Positions 40,717 through 48,182 of a stretch of DNA of 48,530 nucleotides are shown here, piece by piece (position 1 is the first letter of the stretch; each line of letters begins with the position of its first letter). Made by a program: the position numbers and the translations under genes. The stretch is from Candidatus Daviesbacteria bacterium. Its GTDB lineage: Bacteria > Patescibacteriota > Microgenomatia > Daviesbacterales > UBA10151. A model generated the notes under the pieces. It made no database searches, was not told where the DNA came from, and saw only the letters and a program-made list of their open reading frames with translations. The stretch lies in assembly GCA_016176465.1 (NCBI GenBank), contig JACOXD010000009.1:1-48530 (forward strand), given 5' to 3'.

Positions 40717-41070
40717 TTGAGACCTGATGAATTTCAAGAAATTGTTAACGAAACAATAAATAGTCTTCCTTATGAGTTTAAGTCTAAGATGGAAAATGTT
40801 GATATAGTTGTTGAAGATTGGCCAGGGGATGAAGAAGTAAAGGGTAAAGGTTTACTTTATGGTTTATATAGGGGAGTGCCTAAAACCAAAAGGGGAAATT
40901 ATTACTCAGGAGTATTACCAGATAAAATTACTATTTTTGCAGGACCAATACTTACTACCTCTAAAGATTTAAAAGAAGCAAGAGAAAAAATTAAAGATAC
41001 AGTTTTACATGAAATAGGTCATCATTTTGGGTTATCAGATAAACAAATTTATAGGGCAATTAAAAGCTAG
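40717..41070 (+). CDS. Minimal zincin metallopeptidase-like protein
   Basis: 117 residues with a TTG start, no ATG being available. HEIGHHFGLSD near the C-terminus gives HExxHxxGxxD, the extended zincin site, as in the small TTHA0227-like minimal metalloproteases. VDIVVEDWPGDEEVKGKGLL and ITIFAGPI provide the short beta region. It is cytoplasmic. The preceding gene ends 4 bp upstream. Confidence 0.82.
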   Translation: MRPDEFQEIVNETINSLPYEFKSKMENVDIVVEDWPGDEEVKGKGLLYGLYRGVPKTKRGNYYSGVLPDKITIFAGPILTTSKDLKEAREKIKDTVLHEIGHHFGLSDKQIYRAIKS

Positions 41071-41074
41071 ACTT

Positions 41075-41557
41075 TTAACCATTACTTTTAAAGATTACTA
41101 ACAACTTATCCCCATTTTTTATCTCTTTATCCAATAAATCTGGATCTTCTCTATCATTTAAATAAAATTTTAATGAAGAAGCCTCATTCCTACATAATGT
41201 TTCGCCATCTCCGGTTACCAAACAATCCTTAGTTAATTTCATGGGTAAGGTATTAAAAAAGTCCGCCCAAGTTATACCTGTCTTTTTAACATTTACTCTT
41301 GATGGATTATCGGGTGTAATATAAACGTCTTCTGATTGGTTATGGTATTTAGAATTTGTAAAAATTCTGATTATATTATCGGTTTTTATAGTAAAAGATG
41401 CCTGCAAGTTGGTAGTTGTAGGTTGAGCGCTAGGAGAGCTTATTGTATTTGGTAGAGACTCATTATTAAACTTTCTATTTTTTGGGAAGTGGAAAAAGAT
41501 AAGGGCAATTGCAGCAAGCACTAAAATGGATGCTATTGAAATAATTAGTACTTTCAT
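41075..41557 (-). CDS. Membrane-anchored protein, unknown function
   Basis: 160 residues: N-terminal membrane helix (LIISIASILVLAAIALIFF), an S/P/T/N linker, then a domain with two cysteines (DCLVTGDGETLC) that may form a disulfide, and a C-terminal KNGDKLLVIF strand. Such small anchored domains are common in Patescibacteria. It is convergent with the metalloprotease gene. Confidence 0.6.
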   Translation of the reverse strand: MKVLIISIASILVLAAIALIFFHFPKNRKFNNESLPNTISSPSAQPTTTNLQASFTIKTDNIIRIFTNSKYHNQSEDVYITPDNPSRVNVKKTGITWADFFNTLPMKLTKDCLVTGDGETLCRNEASSLKFYLNDREDPDLLDKEIKNGDKLLVIFKSNG

Positions 41558-41586
41558 CTAATTTATACTAACATATAGTTACTGCC

Positions 41587-42081
41587 ATGAATAACTCTAA
41601 ACTAATTTTAGGTTTAGTAGGTTTAATTATATTTTGCTTATTACTAATTGGTGGGGCTATTTACTTTAAAATACAAACAGCTAGTAAATCTCAAAATTTA
41701 GCCACAAGTGCCCCAGCTACTTCTTCTCCTGAAAAGGTTACTCAAGATTTTTATAAGTGGTATATAGAAGAATGTTTATTAATAGATTCAGACTTAAGAA
41801 CTGGAAAAGAGTGGCAAAAATGCAATTTAGAAAAACATGGTGCAATAAGTGAGGAGTTCATTAAGAAATTAAATGATACGCCAGTAAAACCATTTGATCC
41901 TATTTTATGTGGAGTAGAAATTCCAGAGAGTTTTACTGCATCTGTTGATAGTAGACAGGATAAAGGATTGGAAGTTAATGTTTCTAAATTAGGATTAGAG
42001 GAAATCTCAAGTCATAATGTGATTTTAAAAAAATTTAATAATAATTATAAAATTACCAACATAATTTGCTCAGATTTATAA
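41587..42081 (+). CDS. Membrane-anchored protein, DUF3828-like
   Basis: 164 residues. One membrane helix (LGLVGLIIFCLLLIGGAIYF) and an extracytoplasmic domain with EKVTQDFYKWYIEECL, a pattern seen in DUF3828-like proteins, and four cysteines. TATAGT (41574-41579) ends seven bases before the ATG. It is divergent from the gene at 41557 over 29 bp. Confidence 0.55.
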   Translation: MNNSKLILGLVGLIIFCLLLIGGAIYFKIQTASKSQNLATSAPATSSPEKVTQDFYKWYIEECLLIDSDLRTGKEWQKCNLEKHGAISEEFIKKLNDTPVKPFDPILCGVEIPESFTASVDSRQDKGLEVNVSKLGLEEISSHNVILKKFNNNYKITNIICSDL

Positions 42082-42090
42082 CCCCATAGT

Positions 42091-42119
42091 TTGATTTTTA
42101 CCCTCAAAATTTATATAAT
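42091..42119 (+). promoter_or_regulatory. Leaderless promoter of the HELEH protein
   Basis: TTGATT (42091-42096), 17-bp spacer, TATAAT (42114-42119), six bases to the ATG at 42126. Confidence 0.7.
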
Positions 42120-42125
42120 TTCTAG

Positions 42126-42947
42126 ATGGAAATTTTTGAACCCAGACTAGCATCATTACGATTTAGTCCATCAGACGTAGATCCTTCTGCAAATAAAGAA
42201 TTTCTTAGGGCCAGATATGGAGTCATGGTTGAGACCGGAGCTAAAGATGAAGCAGATCAAGAAACTGCTATTTTTGAACCATTGGATTTGATCTCCTCAA
42301 TTGATGCAATCATGTTACTAAGAGAGGAACTGATAAAATATCCACCATCATATGTGTTGGCGTTGGGTGTTGCCAGTATTCGATTAGTTGCAGATTTACA
42401 AATCACCAAGAGTGAATATTATGAGGGTTTGCACAGGGTAGGAGGAGCAGCTTATTCTAACGGTCAATTATATGTAGTGTATTATGAGCGCCACCGCGTC
42501 CATACCAGAGAGACTATCCATCACGAATTAGAGCACTTAGCCCAAGACAGGGATGAGGCGTGGAAGAATAAAATAGCAGTTTTAAGGTGGATTTGCGAAG
42601 AATGGAGAGAGGGTCAGTGGGATGGGTTAAATAGGAGCTCAGGGTTGCCATTTTTGGGAGAAAAATATTGGCGATTATCAAACGCTGAAAGACAAAGACT
42701 AGACCATAGTGGTTTTGTTAAGCCACATAGCAGGTTAAGCAGAAGAGAGGACGGCGCAACTGTTGCAGGTAGATTAATGACAAATCCGCAGAAGTTATTA
42801 ATTCAAAGAAGGTGTGATGACCAAATACTTTATCAAAAAGCACTACATATGGTAGGTATGTTTAATGGTAGAACATCAGGAAAAATGGGAGGAAGATTTT
42901 TCAGAGAATTGGAATTTGGATTTGTCAGGGAAAGTTATTGGAGGTAA
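42126..42947 (+). CDS. Zincin-like protein with HELEH motif
   Basis: 273 residues. TIHHELEHLAQD near residue 137 gives an HExxH motif in a helix, preceded by the strand LYVVYYERHRV, the layout of a gluzincin/metzincin core. The rest is charged and helical with several WR/RW-rich segments and no signal peptide. Third ligand not identified. Probably a metallopeptidase-like protein, function unknown. Starts from a leaderless-type promoter. Confidence 0.6.
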   Translation: MEIFEPRLASLRFSPSDVDPSANKEFLRARYGVMVETGAKDEADQETAIFEPLDLISSIDAIMLLREELIKYPPSYVLALGVASIRLVADLQITKSEYYEGLHRVGGAAYSNGQLYVVYYERHRVHTRETIHHELEHLAQDRDEAWKNKIAVLRWICEEWREGQWDGLNRSSGLPFLGEKYWRLSNAERQRLDHSGFVKPHSRLSRREDGATVAGRLMTNPQKLLIQRRCDDQILYQKALHMVGMFNGRTSGKMGGRFFRELEFGFVRESYWR

Positions 42948-42961
42948 CTAGATTTTTATAT

Positions 42962-43410
42962 TTAACCCGAAAATCCAAAAAACATTTGGGATAAATCTAT
43001 ATTGGCAAAGTGCAAATACCACTCATTCCAGATCTTATAAATAATTACTATAGTCCAAATTAGTAAAAAATTAAAGGCTCTAAAAAGTTTTGAAAGTAAA
43101 AAAATACTAATTCGTTTCCAGTGATAAAGAATAAGACTTGGCCTATGATTCTATAAATAAAAAGTATTACTATAATTTTTTTAATTTGCCATCTTAAACC
43201 TAAAATCAGCATAAAAATATAAGAGATAAAGTCTGCGAACTTATCTATTACTTGGTAAGTTACAGCACTCATCCCTAAAGAAAGCAGAATATCTCCATCA
43301 ACTACATCCAAAAAATAATTTCCCCAAAGAGAGTAAAAGGGAAAGATTAGCATTAAAGGAGGGATTAAAAATTTAAGGGATATAACTATAATTTCTAAAA
43401 TAGTATTCAT
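42962..43410 (-). pseudogene. Membrane protein with frameshift near its end
   Basis: The minus-strand frame from 43410 encodes 116 residues with four hydrophobic segments and stops at 43060. In the -1 frame from about 43084, near a run of five T residues, the reading continues RAFNFLLIWTIVIIYKIWNE and on to a stop at 42962-42964, giving a further membrane segment and a plausible end. Either a one-base error or mutation, or a slippage site, separates the two parts. The N-terminal part (DVVDGDILLSLGMSAVTYQ, VIDKFADFISYI) has no assigned function. Confidence 0.5.
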
Positions 43411-43474
43411 AATTCCACATTAACAAACTATCCTTAGAAAATAAGAGGATAAGGAGACTTTTATTTACTAACTT

Positions 43475-43777
43475 TTAAAGATTTGCTATTCCTTCAAACC
43501 CACCATGTTCTTTGATGGCCCTGAATGTTTCTTTAATTTTATTCTTTACCTTATCTTTCCCTTCTGAAGTAGAAATTTTAGTTAGATGTTTTTTGTAAGT
43601 ATGCCATTCTTTTGGAGTGATTTTATTCTCCGACTTGATAGAAGCTCCATCCATTAATCCTGATTTCCAACTAATAATCTTGGTGACCAGTTTAAAAACT
43701 TTCTCATTTTCCTTTTGAGTCTTCAAAAGCGCAATCTTACGCTCATCTTTGGTTTGTTTAACTTTTAGAGATGGCAT
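43475..43777 (-). CDS. Small basic helical protein
   Basis: 100 residues, lysine-rich, no membrane segment, no motif recognised. Could bind nucleic acid because of its charge; that is a guess. Located alone between the membrane protein gene and the remnant at 43910. Confidence 0.5.
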   Translation of the reverse strand: MPSLKVKQTKDERKIALLKTQKENEKVFKLVTKIISWKSGLMDGASIKSENKITPKEWHTYKKHLTKISTSEGKDKVKNKIKETFRAIKEHGGFEGIANL

Positions 43778-43909
43778 ATAAATTAAGAAATCTCTTTAGT
43801 AATGGGGCAAAAAGCATTCAAAGAGTTAAATATATTATAGCTAATTTGGGGCGCTAAAGCAAGATTTTATTAATTAATTAAAGTGAGTTTTTGAGTTAGA
43901 ATAGAAGGG

Positions 43910-44086
43910 ATGAAAAAAGTTCTTCTTAAAGTTTTTTTACCAACCCTTTTATTATTTGCCTTTCTTTCTTTAACCTCAAAAGTAATTTTTGCAGCAGAAA
44001 TAATCAGGAGTTTTGATGTAAATATAATAGCAAAAAAAGATGGGGTGATGAAGGTGGATGCGGTGGAGGAGGTGGTTGGTAGTTAA
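43910..44086 (+). pseudogene. Truncated DUF2207-like gene
   Basis: 58 codons: signal peptide (VFLPTLLLFAFLSLTSKVIF, cleaved after AA), then EIIRSFDVNIIAKKDGVMKV, the start of a DUF2207-type membrane protein, then a GGT-rich run and stop. The rest of the family (several hundred residues) is absent; the convergent topoisomerase gene follows directly and overlaps by 4 bases. Probably a remnant left by a deletion. Confidence 0.5.
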
Positions 44087-45156
44087 GAATTTTTTTGCAG
44101 TAGTTTAATTAAGGCAAACTCATCCCAGGAAAGATTTGGTTTTTTAATTTCCAAAGTAGAAAATCTTAAAAAGTGAGGGGGTAAAATATTATTTTTGTAG
44201 GTTTTTAAGACAGTTGGATGAATGTAATAATTCCTGCAAACAGCAATTGTATTATTTAGATGAGCTGCTACTTTTTTAACAGTATCAACAATATTTTGCT
44301 TAATAATTTTTGCATCACTTACCCATCCTAATTTATAAAGATGATTAGCTGAAAGGTTTGTTGCACCCCAAGTTCTAAAATCTTTTGCTGTAAAATTTCC
44401 TTTGGTTAAATCTTTTAAAAACTCATTTACATCGGAGGAATCTATAACATGACGCTCATCCTTTTCATCTATAAATTGAAAAAGTTCATACCCAGGTAAT
44501 TCCACACATTTTTTAATAGTTTTTGCAATTAATTTATTAGTAATAACTAAAGTTTGAGGAACCCCACTTTTACCCCTAAATTGAAAATAAATCTCAGAGC
44601 CTTTTACATTAACATGTTTATTTCTTAAAGTAGTTAAACCAAAAGAATTATTTTCTTTAGAATATTCTTCATTGCCAATTCTTATAAATGTATGCTCCAG
44701 TAGCCAAATTACTGTGGCAATAATTTTTCGCTTTTCCATTTTTTTAAGCGCTAAATCATGAGAAATTTGCGATCTTATTTTAGGAAGACTTAATCCAAAA
44801 TCTACCAAACTTAAGAATTTATTTTCCTGGCAAATTTTAGTCCACTCAGAATGATAGATATATTGCTTGCGCCCCTTTTTATCTATCCCAGTTGCCTGAA
44901 GGTGAGCATTGGCTAAAGGAGCGATCCAGACATTTTTCCAGGCGGGAGGAATAATTAATTTATTTATTCTTTCAAGCACATTTTTATCTTTGATTGTTTC
45001 TCCATCTAAATCATAAAACTTAAATTTTTTGCCCAATTTTTGGCGGAAAAGACCCGGAGATTGATCTGAAACATACCTTAAGTTTTCTTCCTTAAGTTGT
45101 TGTTGGATGTAAGGATCAATTGAATAATTCATACCCTTAAATTTAGAGTAGCGCAT
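44083..45156 (-). CDS. DNA topoisomerase IB
   Basis: 357 residues. IPPAWKNVWIAPLANAHLQA in the N-terminal domain, IRIGNEEY with Arg159, the FRGKSG lysine (196), DFRTWGAT with Arg261, and CRNYYIHPTV with the nucleophilic tyrosine at 310 or 311. It matches bacterial/poxvirus-type IB enzymes, which relax DNA through a 3'-phosphotyrosyl intermediate without ATP. Presence in bacteria is patchy and usually accessory. Confidence 0.92.
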   Translation of the reverse strand: MRYSKFKGMNYSIDPYIQQQLKEENLRYVSDQSPGLFRQKLGKKFKFYDLDGETIKDKNVLERINKLIIPPAWKNVWIAPLANAHLQATGIDKKGRKQYIYHSEWTKICQENKFLSLVDFGLSLPKIRSQISHDLALKKMEKRKIIATVIWLLEHTFIRIGNEEYSKENNSFGLTTLRNKHVNVKGSEIYFQFRGKSGVPQTLVITNKLIAKTIKKCVELPGYELFQFIDEKDERHVIDSSDVNEFLKDLTKGNFTAKDFRTWGATNLSANHLYKLGWVSDAKIIKQNIVDTVKKVAAHLNNTIAVCRNYYIHPTVLKTYKNNILPPHFLRFSTLEIKKPNLSWDEFALIKLLQKNS

Positions 45157-45204
45157 TTTAGACCTTCCTACAACTTATAAGGTTGGCTTTGTTATACTCA
45201 AGCT

Positions 45205-46227
45205 ATGGATACAACTAAATTAAAGCTCTTCTTAGATGAGAAAGCCAAAGAGGATAAATTTTCAGGGGTTGTTTTAATTGCCAAAGATTTTGAGCCCATT
45301 TTTGAATATGTAGCTGGTTTTGCCAATCAAGAATTGCAAATTAAAAATAATCTGGATACCAAATTTAATATAGCCTCAATTGGTAAAATGTTTACAGGAG
45401 TGGCTATTGCAAAATTAGTTGAGGAAAAGCTCCTTAATTTTGATGATAAGGTGGGAAAATATTTACCTGATTATCCAAATAAATCCATTAAAGAAAAAGC
45501 AACAATTCATAATCTTTTAACCCATACCTCAGGATTAGGCACAATTTTTAATAAAAAATACATTGAACTTGAAAATAGTTTAAAAGAGGTAAAAGATTAT
45601 TTGGAAGTTTTTCAAGACGAACCATTACTCTTTGAACCGGGGGAGGGTTACCAATATTCTTCGGCAGCTTATATACTGCTGGGAAGAATAATCGAAGTTA
45701 TAACTAATAAAAATTACTTTGATTATATAAAGAAAAATATTTTTAATGTAGCTGGGATGGAAGATATAGGATATTTTGAGATAGATAAAAGTTTACCTAA
45801 TTTAGCAAATCCTTATACTCATAGAAAAGTTTTTTCTAAGGAGATGGATTTAAAATCACCTCGAAGAAATAATTTATCCGAACTGCCTTTTAAAGGAGTG
45901 CCCGGGGGAGGAGAATTTTCCACCGTTTATGATTTATTAAAATTTGCAAAAAGTTTATGGGAATTTAAATTTTTAAGTAAGGATATGACAGAATTTATTA
46001 CCTCCCCAAGACAAGATACACCTAAATCTCAGTTTAAAAATGGATACGGGTTTTATATTTTAGAGATGGAAGGCCATAAAATTATAGGCAGAGAAGGAGG
46101 GCTGGGAGGAATTAGTACTATCTTTCATATGTATCAGGACGTTCCCTTTATAGTGATAGTACTTTGTAATTTTGATGAGCCAATCGCTAAAGATATAGCA
46201 ATTTTTACTGCCAAACTAATTTCTTAA
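45205..46227 (+). CDS. Beta-lactamase-fold serine hydrolase
   Basis: 340 residues. SIGK at 58-61 is the SxxK motif, YSS in GYQYSSAAY is the YxN-type motif, and GREGGLGG near the C-terminus is the third (HxG) motif. No signal peptide, so probably cytoplasmic; class C-like esterase/peptidase family rather than a drug-resistance enzyme. TATACT (45193-45198) ends six bases before the ATG. Confidence 0.88.
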   Translation: MDTTKLKLFLDEKAKEDKFSGVVLIAKDFEPIFEYVAGFANQELQIKNNLDTKFNIASIGKMFTGVAIAKLVEEKLLNFDDKVGKYLPDYPNKSIKEKATIHNLLTHTSGLGTIFNKKYIELENSLKEVKDYLEVFQDEPLLFEPGEGYQYSSAAYILLGRIIEVITNKNYFDYIKKNIFNVAGMEDIGYFEIDKSLPNLANPYTHRKVFSKEMDLKSPRRNNLSELPFKGVPGGGEFSTVYDLLKFAKSLWEFKFLSKDMTEFITSPRQDTPKSQFKNGYGFYILEMEGHKIIGREGGLGGISTIFHMYQDVPFIVIVLCNFDEPIAKDIAIFTAKLIS

Positions 46228-46252
46228 TAATTAAAATCCTAGTAAATCCTGA

Positions 46253-46280
46253 GGTGTCAAGCTATTCCACCTCCCAGGTG
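46253..46280. repeat. TTCC-type palindrome, copy near PCYCGC gene
   Basis: GGTGTCAAGCTATTCC followed by CACCT-ccc-AGGTG. The same 28 bases recur at 47100-47127. The site lies between convergent genes. Confidence 0.7.
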
Positions 46281-46289
46281 GGTAAATTG

Positions 46290-46694
46290 TTATTCACCCT
46301 TGCCCCACCTATTATCCACGTAATCTGAAATTTCTTGAACTGTTTTACCCTCAGCTAACATTTGACTTGAAACAATTGATGTTTTGACACATAACCCGCA
46401 ATTTAGACCCATTAAATTAAAACTTCCATCATCATTTATAAAACAATGTCTATTATTTTTATGACCATTATTTTTAATACACCCACAGTAACATTTTACT
46501 TTTGATAAAACTCCTTGGGGGTTTTGATAAGCTATTTTGTATGCTTCGGCTATCTCTCCTGCAGCCTTATGATCTTTTAAAAATTGTTCTAATTTTTGGT
46601 TATTTGGACTTAAATTTGACTGCTTATAAAGGTATGCAAAACAGATACTTATTAGTAAAATTATAACACCTAAAGTAATTAATATTTTGCGCAT
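46290..46694 (-). CDS. PCYCGC-motif membrane-anchored protein
   Basis: 134 residues from the ATG at 46694 (MRKILITLGVIILLISICF); a longer frame starts at 46745. One N-terminal membrane helix, then a domain with CYCGCIKNNGHKNNRHCF and LNCGLCVKTS, the PCYCGC cysteine-rich fold. It likely binds metal outside the cell membrane. It is divergent from a run of small genes ending in a CopC-cupredoxin gene, which suggests copper handling. Confidence 0.8.
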   Translation of the reverse strand: MRKILITLGVIILLISICFAYLYKQSNLSPNNQKLEQFLKDHKAAGEIAEAYKIAYQNPQGVLSKVKCYCGCIKNNGHKNNRHCFINDDGSFNLMGLNCGLCVKTSIVSSQMLAEGKTVQEISDYVDNRWGKGE

Positions 46695-46794
46695 AGCTTT
46701 TATATTTTTATGTATTGTGATTAAATAAGATGTGATTTCAGTCACATATATTTTTTAACTTAAATAGCTAAGTTAAAAAGGAGGTGGTTTTAAA

Positions 46795-46932
46795 ATGATG
46801 GGTTGGGGATATGGAAATATGGTGGGTGGCTATAGTGTTTTTGGATTAATAGGACTTATATTTTATGCGGTATTATTTATAGATGCTATATTACTGGGGA
46901 TTTGGCTTTGGAAACAAATACAGAAAAAATGA
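46795..46932 (+). CDS. Small single-helix membrane protein
   Basis: 45 residues: MMGWGYGNMVGGYSVFGLIG, then a hydrophobic helix ending WKQIQKK. AAAGGAGGTG (46777-46786) is a strong Shine-Dalgarno eight bases before the ATG, one of three in the window. Its stop overlaps the next ATG as ATGA (46929-46932). M/G/W/Y-rich starts like this accompany metal-handling proteins. Confidence 0.6.
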   Translation: MMGWGYGNMVGGYSVFGLIGLIFYAVLFIDAILLGIWLWKQIQKK

Positions 46933-47168
46933 AAATTAATGCTATTTGGCACAAATCTCATATAATGCCAAAAAATGCAACATTAAAGCAAAGATTAAAA
47001 TGGCACAAAGCACATGCTAAACATTGTGCTTGTAGAGAAATTCCTGAAAACTTAAGAAAACTTCGTCCTAAGTTTGTCGAAGTGGTAAAAAAATCCCTAG
47101 GTGTCAAGCTATTCCACCTCCCAGGTGAAATTAGCTTCACATCTTCCAAAAAATTGGAATTTTGCTAA
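46929..47168 (+). CDS. Small HxxH/C-rich protein with repeat at C-terminus
   Basis: 79 residues from the ATG at 46929, overlapping the preceding stop. WHKSHIMPKNATLKQRLKWH, then KAHAKHCACREIPENLRKL, a pattern of small CPR and archaeal proteins with His and Cys residues that could bind metal. The C-terminal LGVKLFHLPGEI is encoded by the TTCC-type palindrome (47100-47127), which appears to have been inserted at the end of the gene. Confidence 0.65.
   Translation: MKINAIWHKSHIMPKNATLKQRLKWHKAHAKHCACREIPENLRKLRPKFVEVVKKSLGVKLFHLPGEISFTSSKKLEFC
47100..47142. repeat. TTCC-type palindrome, copy in small CPR gene
   Basis: GGTGTCAAGCTATTCC then CACCT-ccc-AGGTG, then TTAGCTTCACA, which pairs with TGTCAAGCTA as an outer stem (one mismatch). 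In frame in the 3' end of the gene at 46929. Confidence 0.65.
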
Positions 47169-47265
47169 CTTTGGTTTCCCTATTTATTTCTTAATAATTA
47201 ATATCGTAGTTTTTGTTATTATTCAGTTTAAACTTGGTAAGCGCGGTTTTAGATTAAGTATATGA
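47125..47265 (+). CDS. Possible small membrane protein ORF
   Basis: 46 codons from a GTG: VKLASHLPKNWNFANFGFPI, then YFLIINIVVFVIIQFKLGKR, one membrane helix with a basic tail. It starts inside the palindrome and its TGA overlaps an ATG at 47262 as ATGA. Could be a gene whose start was replaced by the repeat. Low confidence. Confidence 0.35.
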   Translation: MKLASHLPKNWNFANFGFPIYFLIINIVVFVIIQFKLGKRGFRLSI

Positions 47266-47299
47266 GAAAAATATTTTTGCTTATGTTAATCTTGGGGCA

Positions 47300-48108
47300 A
47301 TGAAAGCAATTTACGTAGCCGTGGCTTAGTAATTATTTTAGCTGCAGGTGTTTATTTTGTCTTTCGCTCTCAGCAACAACCAACTCCTCAGGTTCCTTCT
47401 CCAGCACCCTCTGTTGCTTCCCAAGAGCAAACAAGTCATCTAAACTCTGTTTTTGATAATCCCAAAAAAAGTGCTCATTATGAGACTAATACTCCCTCAC
47501 ATGGTGCAATTCTTGCTGGTGTACCTGTTAATGTAGTAGTAGATTTTAATTTTGATTTAGCCAAACCCTCTAAAATTCAAATTATTAAAGATGGTGTGGG
47601 TGGGTTAGACTTTGGTTTAGGTGAAACAGTTATTGATGCAGGGAAATTATCTATGAGGCGTCAGATGGATCCAGAAGCACTTGATGGGAGATATACAGTT
47701 TTTTATAATGCATGCTGGCCAGATGGAAGTTGCCATGATGGTAGTTTTCAGTTTGCAATAGATAGAAGTTTAAGTGCAGGTTTTACTGATTTGACAAATC
47801 AAAAGGAAATAGAGATTAAAATGTCAGAAATTATGTTTAAACCTAAAAATATAAAAGTTAGCAAAGGAACAAAAATTACATGGGTTAATGACGATAGTAC
47901 TCTGCATTATGTAAATACTGATTCACATCCAGCACACACTTATTATATAGAGCAAAATTCCAAAGCACTTAAAAAAGGAGATAGCTATTCTCTTACTCTT
48001 AATATAGCTGGGATTTATCCCTATCACTCTATAATACTAACAGTAGCTTTGGTACATCTTTTGGCAGTGATGTTTCCACACATTCCCACATCCGATGTGG
48101 GAAGCTAG
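47300..48108 (+). pseudogene. CopC-cupredoxin protein with broken start
   Basis: A long open frame (about 47290-48108) encodes a membrane helix (GLVIILAAGVYFVF), a linker, a CopC-like domain (HYETNTPSHGAILAGVPVNV, DGRYTVFYNACWPDGSCHDG) and a cupredoxin-like domain (SEIMFKPKNIKVSKGTKITW, then GIYPYHS). No normal start codon is in this frame; the ATG at 47300 is in another frame and stops after nine codons (MKAIYVAVA). At the C-terminus the expected HC...M copper motif is replaced by HSIILTV, so the copper site looks lost. Probably frameshifted at the start and altered at the end. Confidence 0.6.
48085..48101. repeat. Palindrome at the end of the cupredoxin gene
   Basis: CCCACATC-C-GATGTGGG, preceded by ATT and followed by AAGCTAGCT. 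No T-run follows, so it is not a standard terminator. Related in form to the TTCC-type palindromes. Confidence 0.5.
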
Positions 48109-48182
48109 CTCATGAGGAGCTTGCAGTATTAACTTAGCTTATTGTAATTGCTAGCTTTGTTTGTTATATTCGCCTCAAAGTT

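Noticed and set aside
48085-48101. Standard terminator after the cupredoxin gene
   Set aside because: A perfect 8-bp stem but no U-tract; it falls before the stop codon and resembles other small palindromes in the window.
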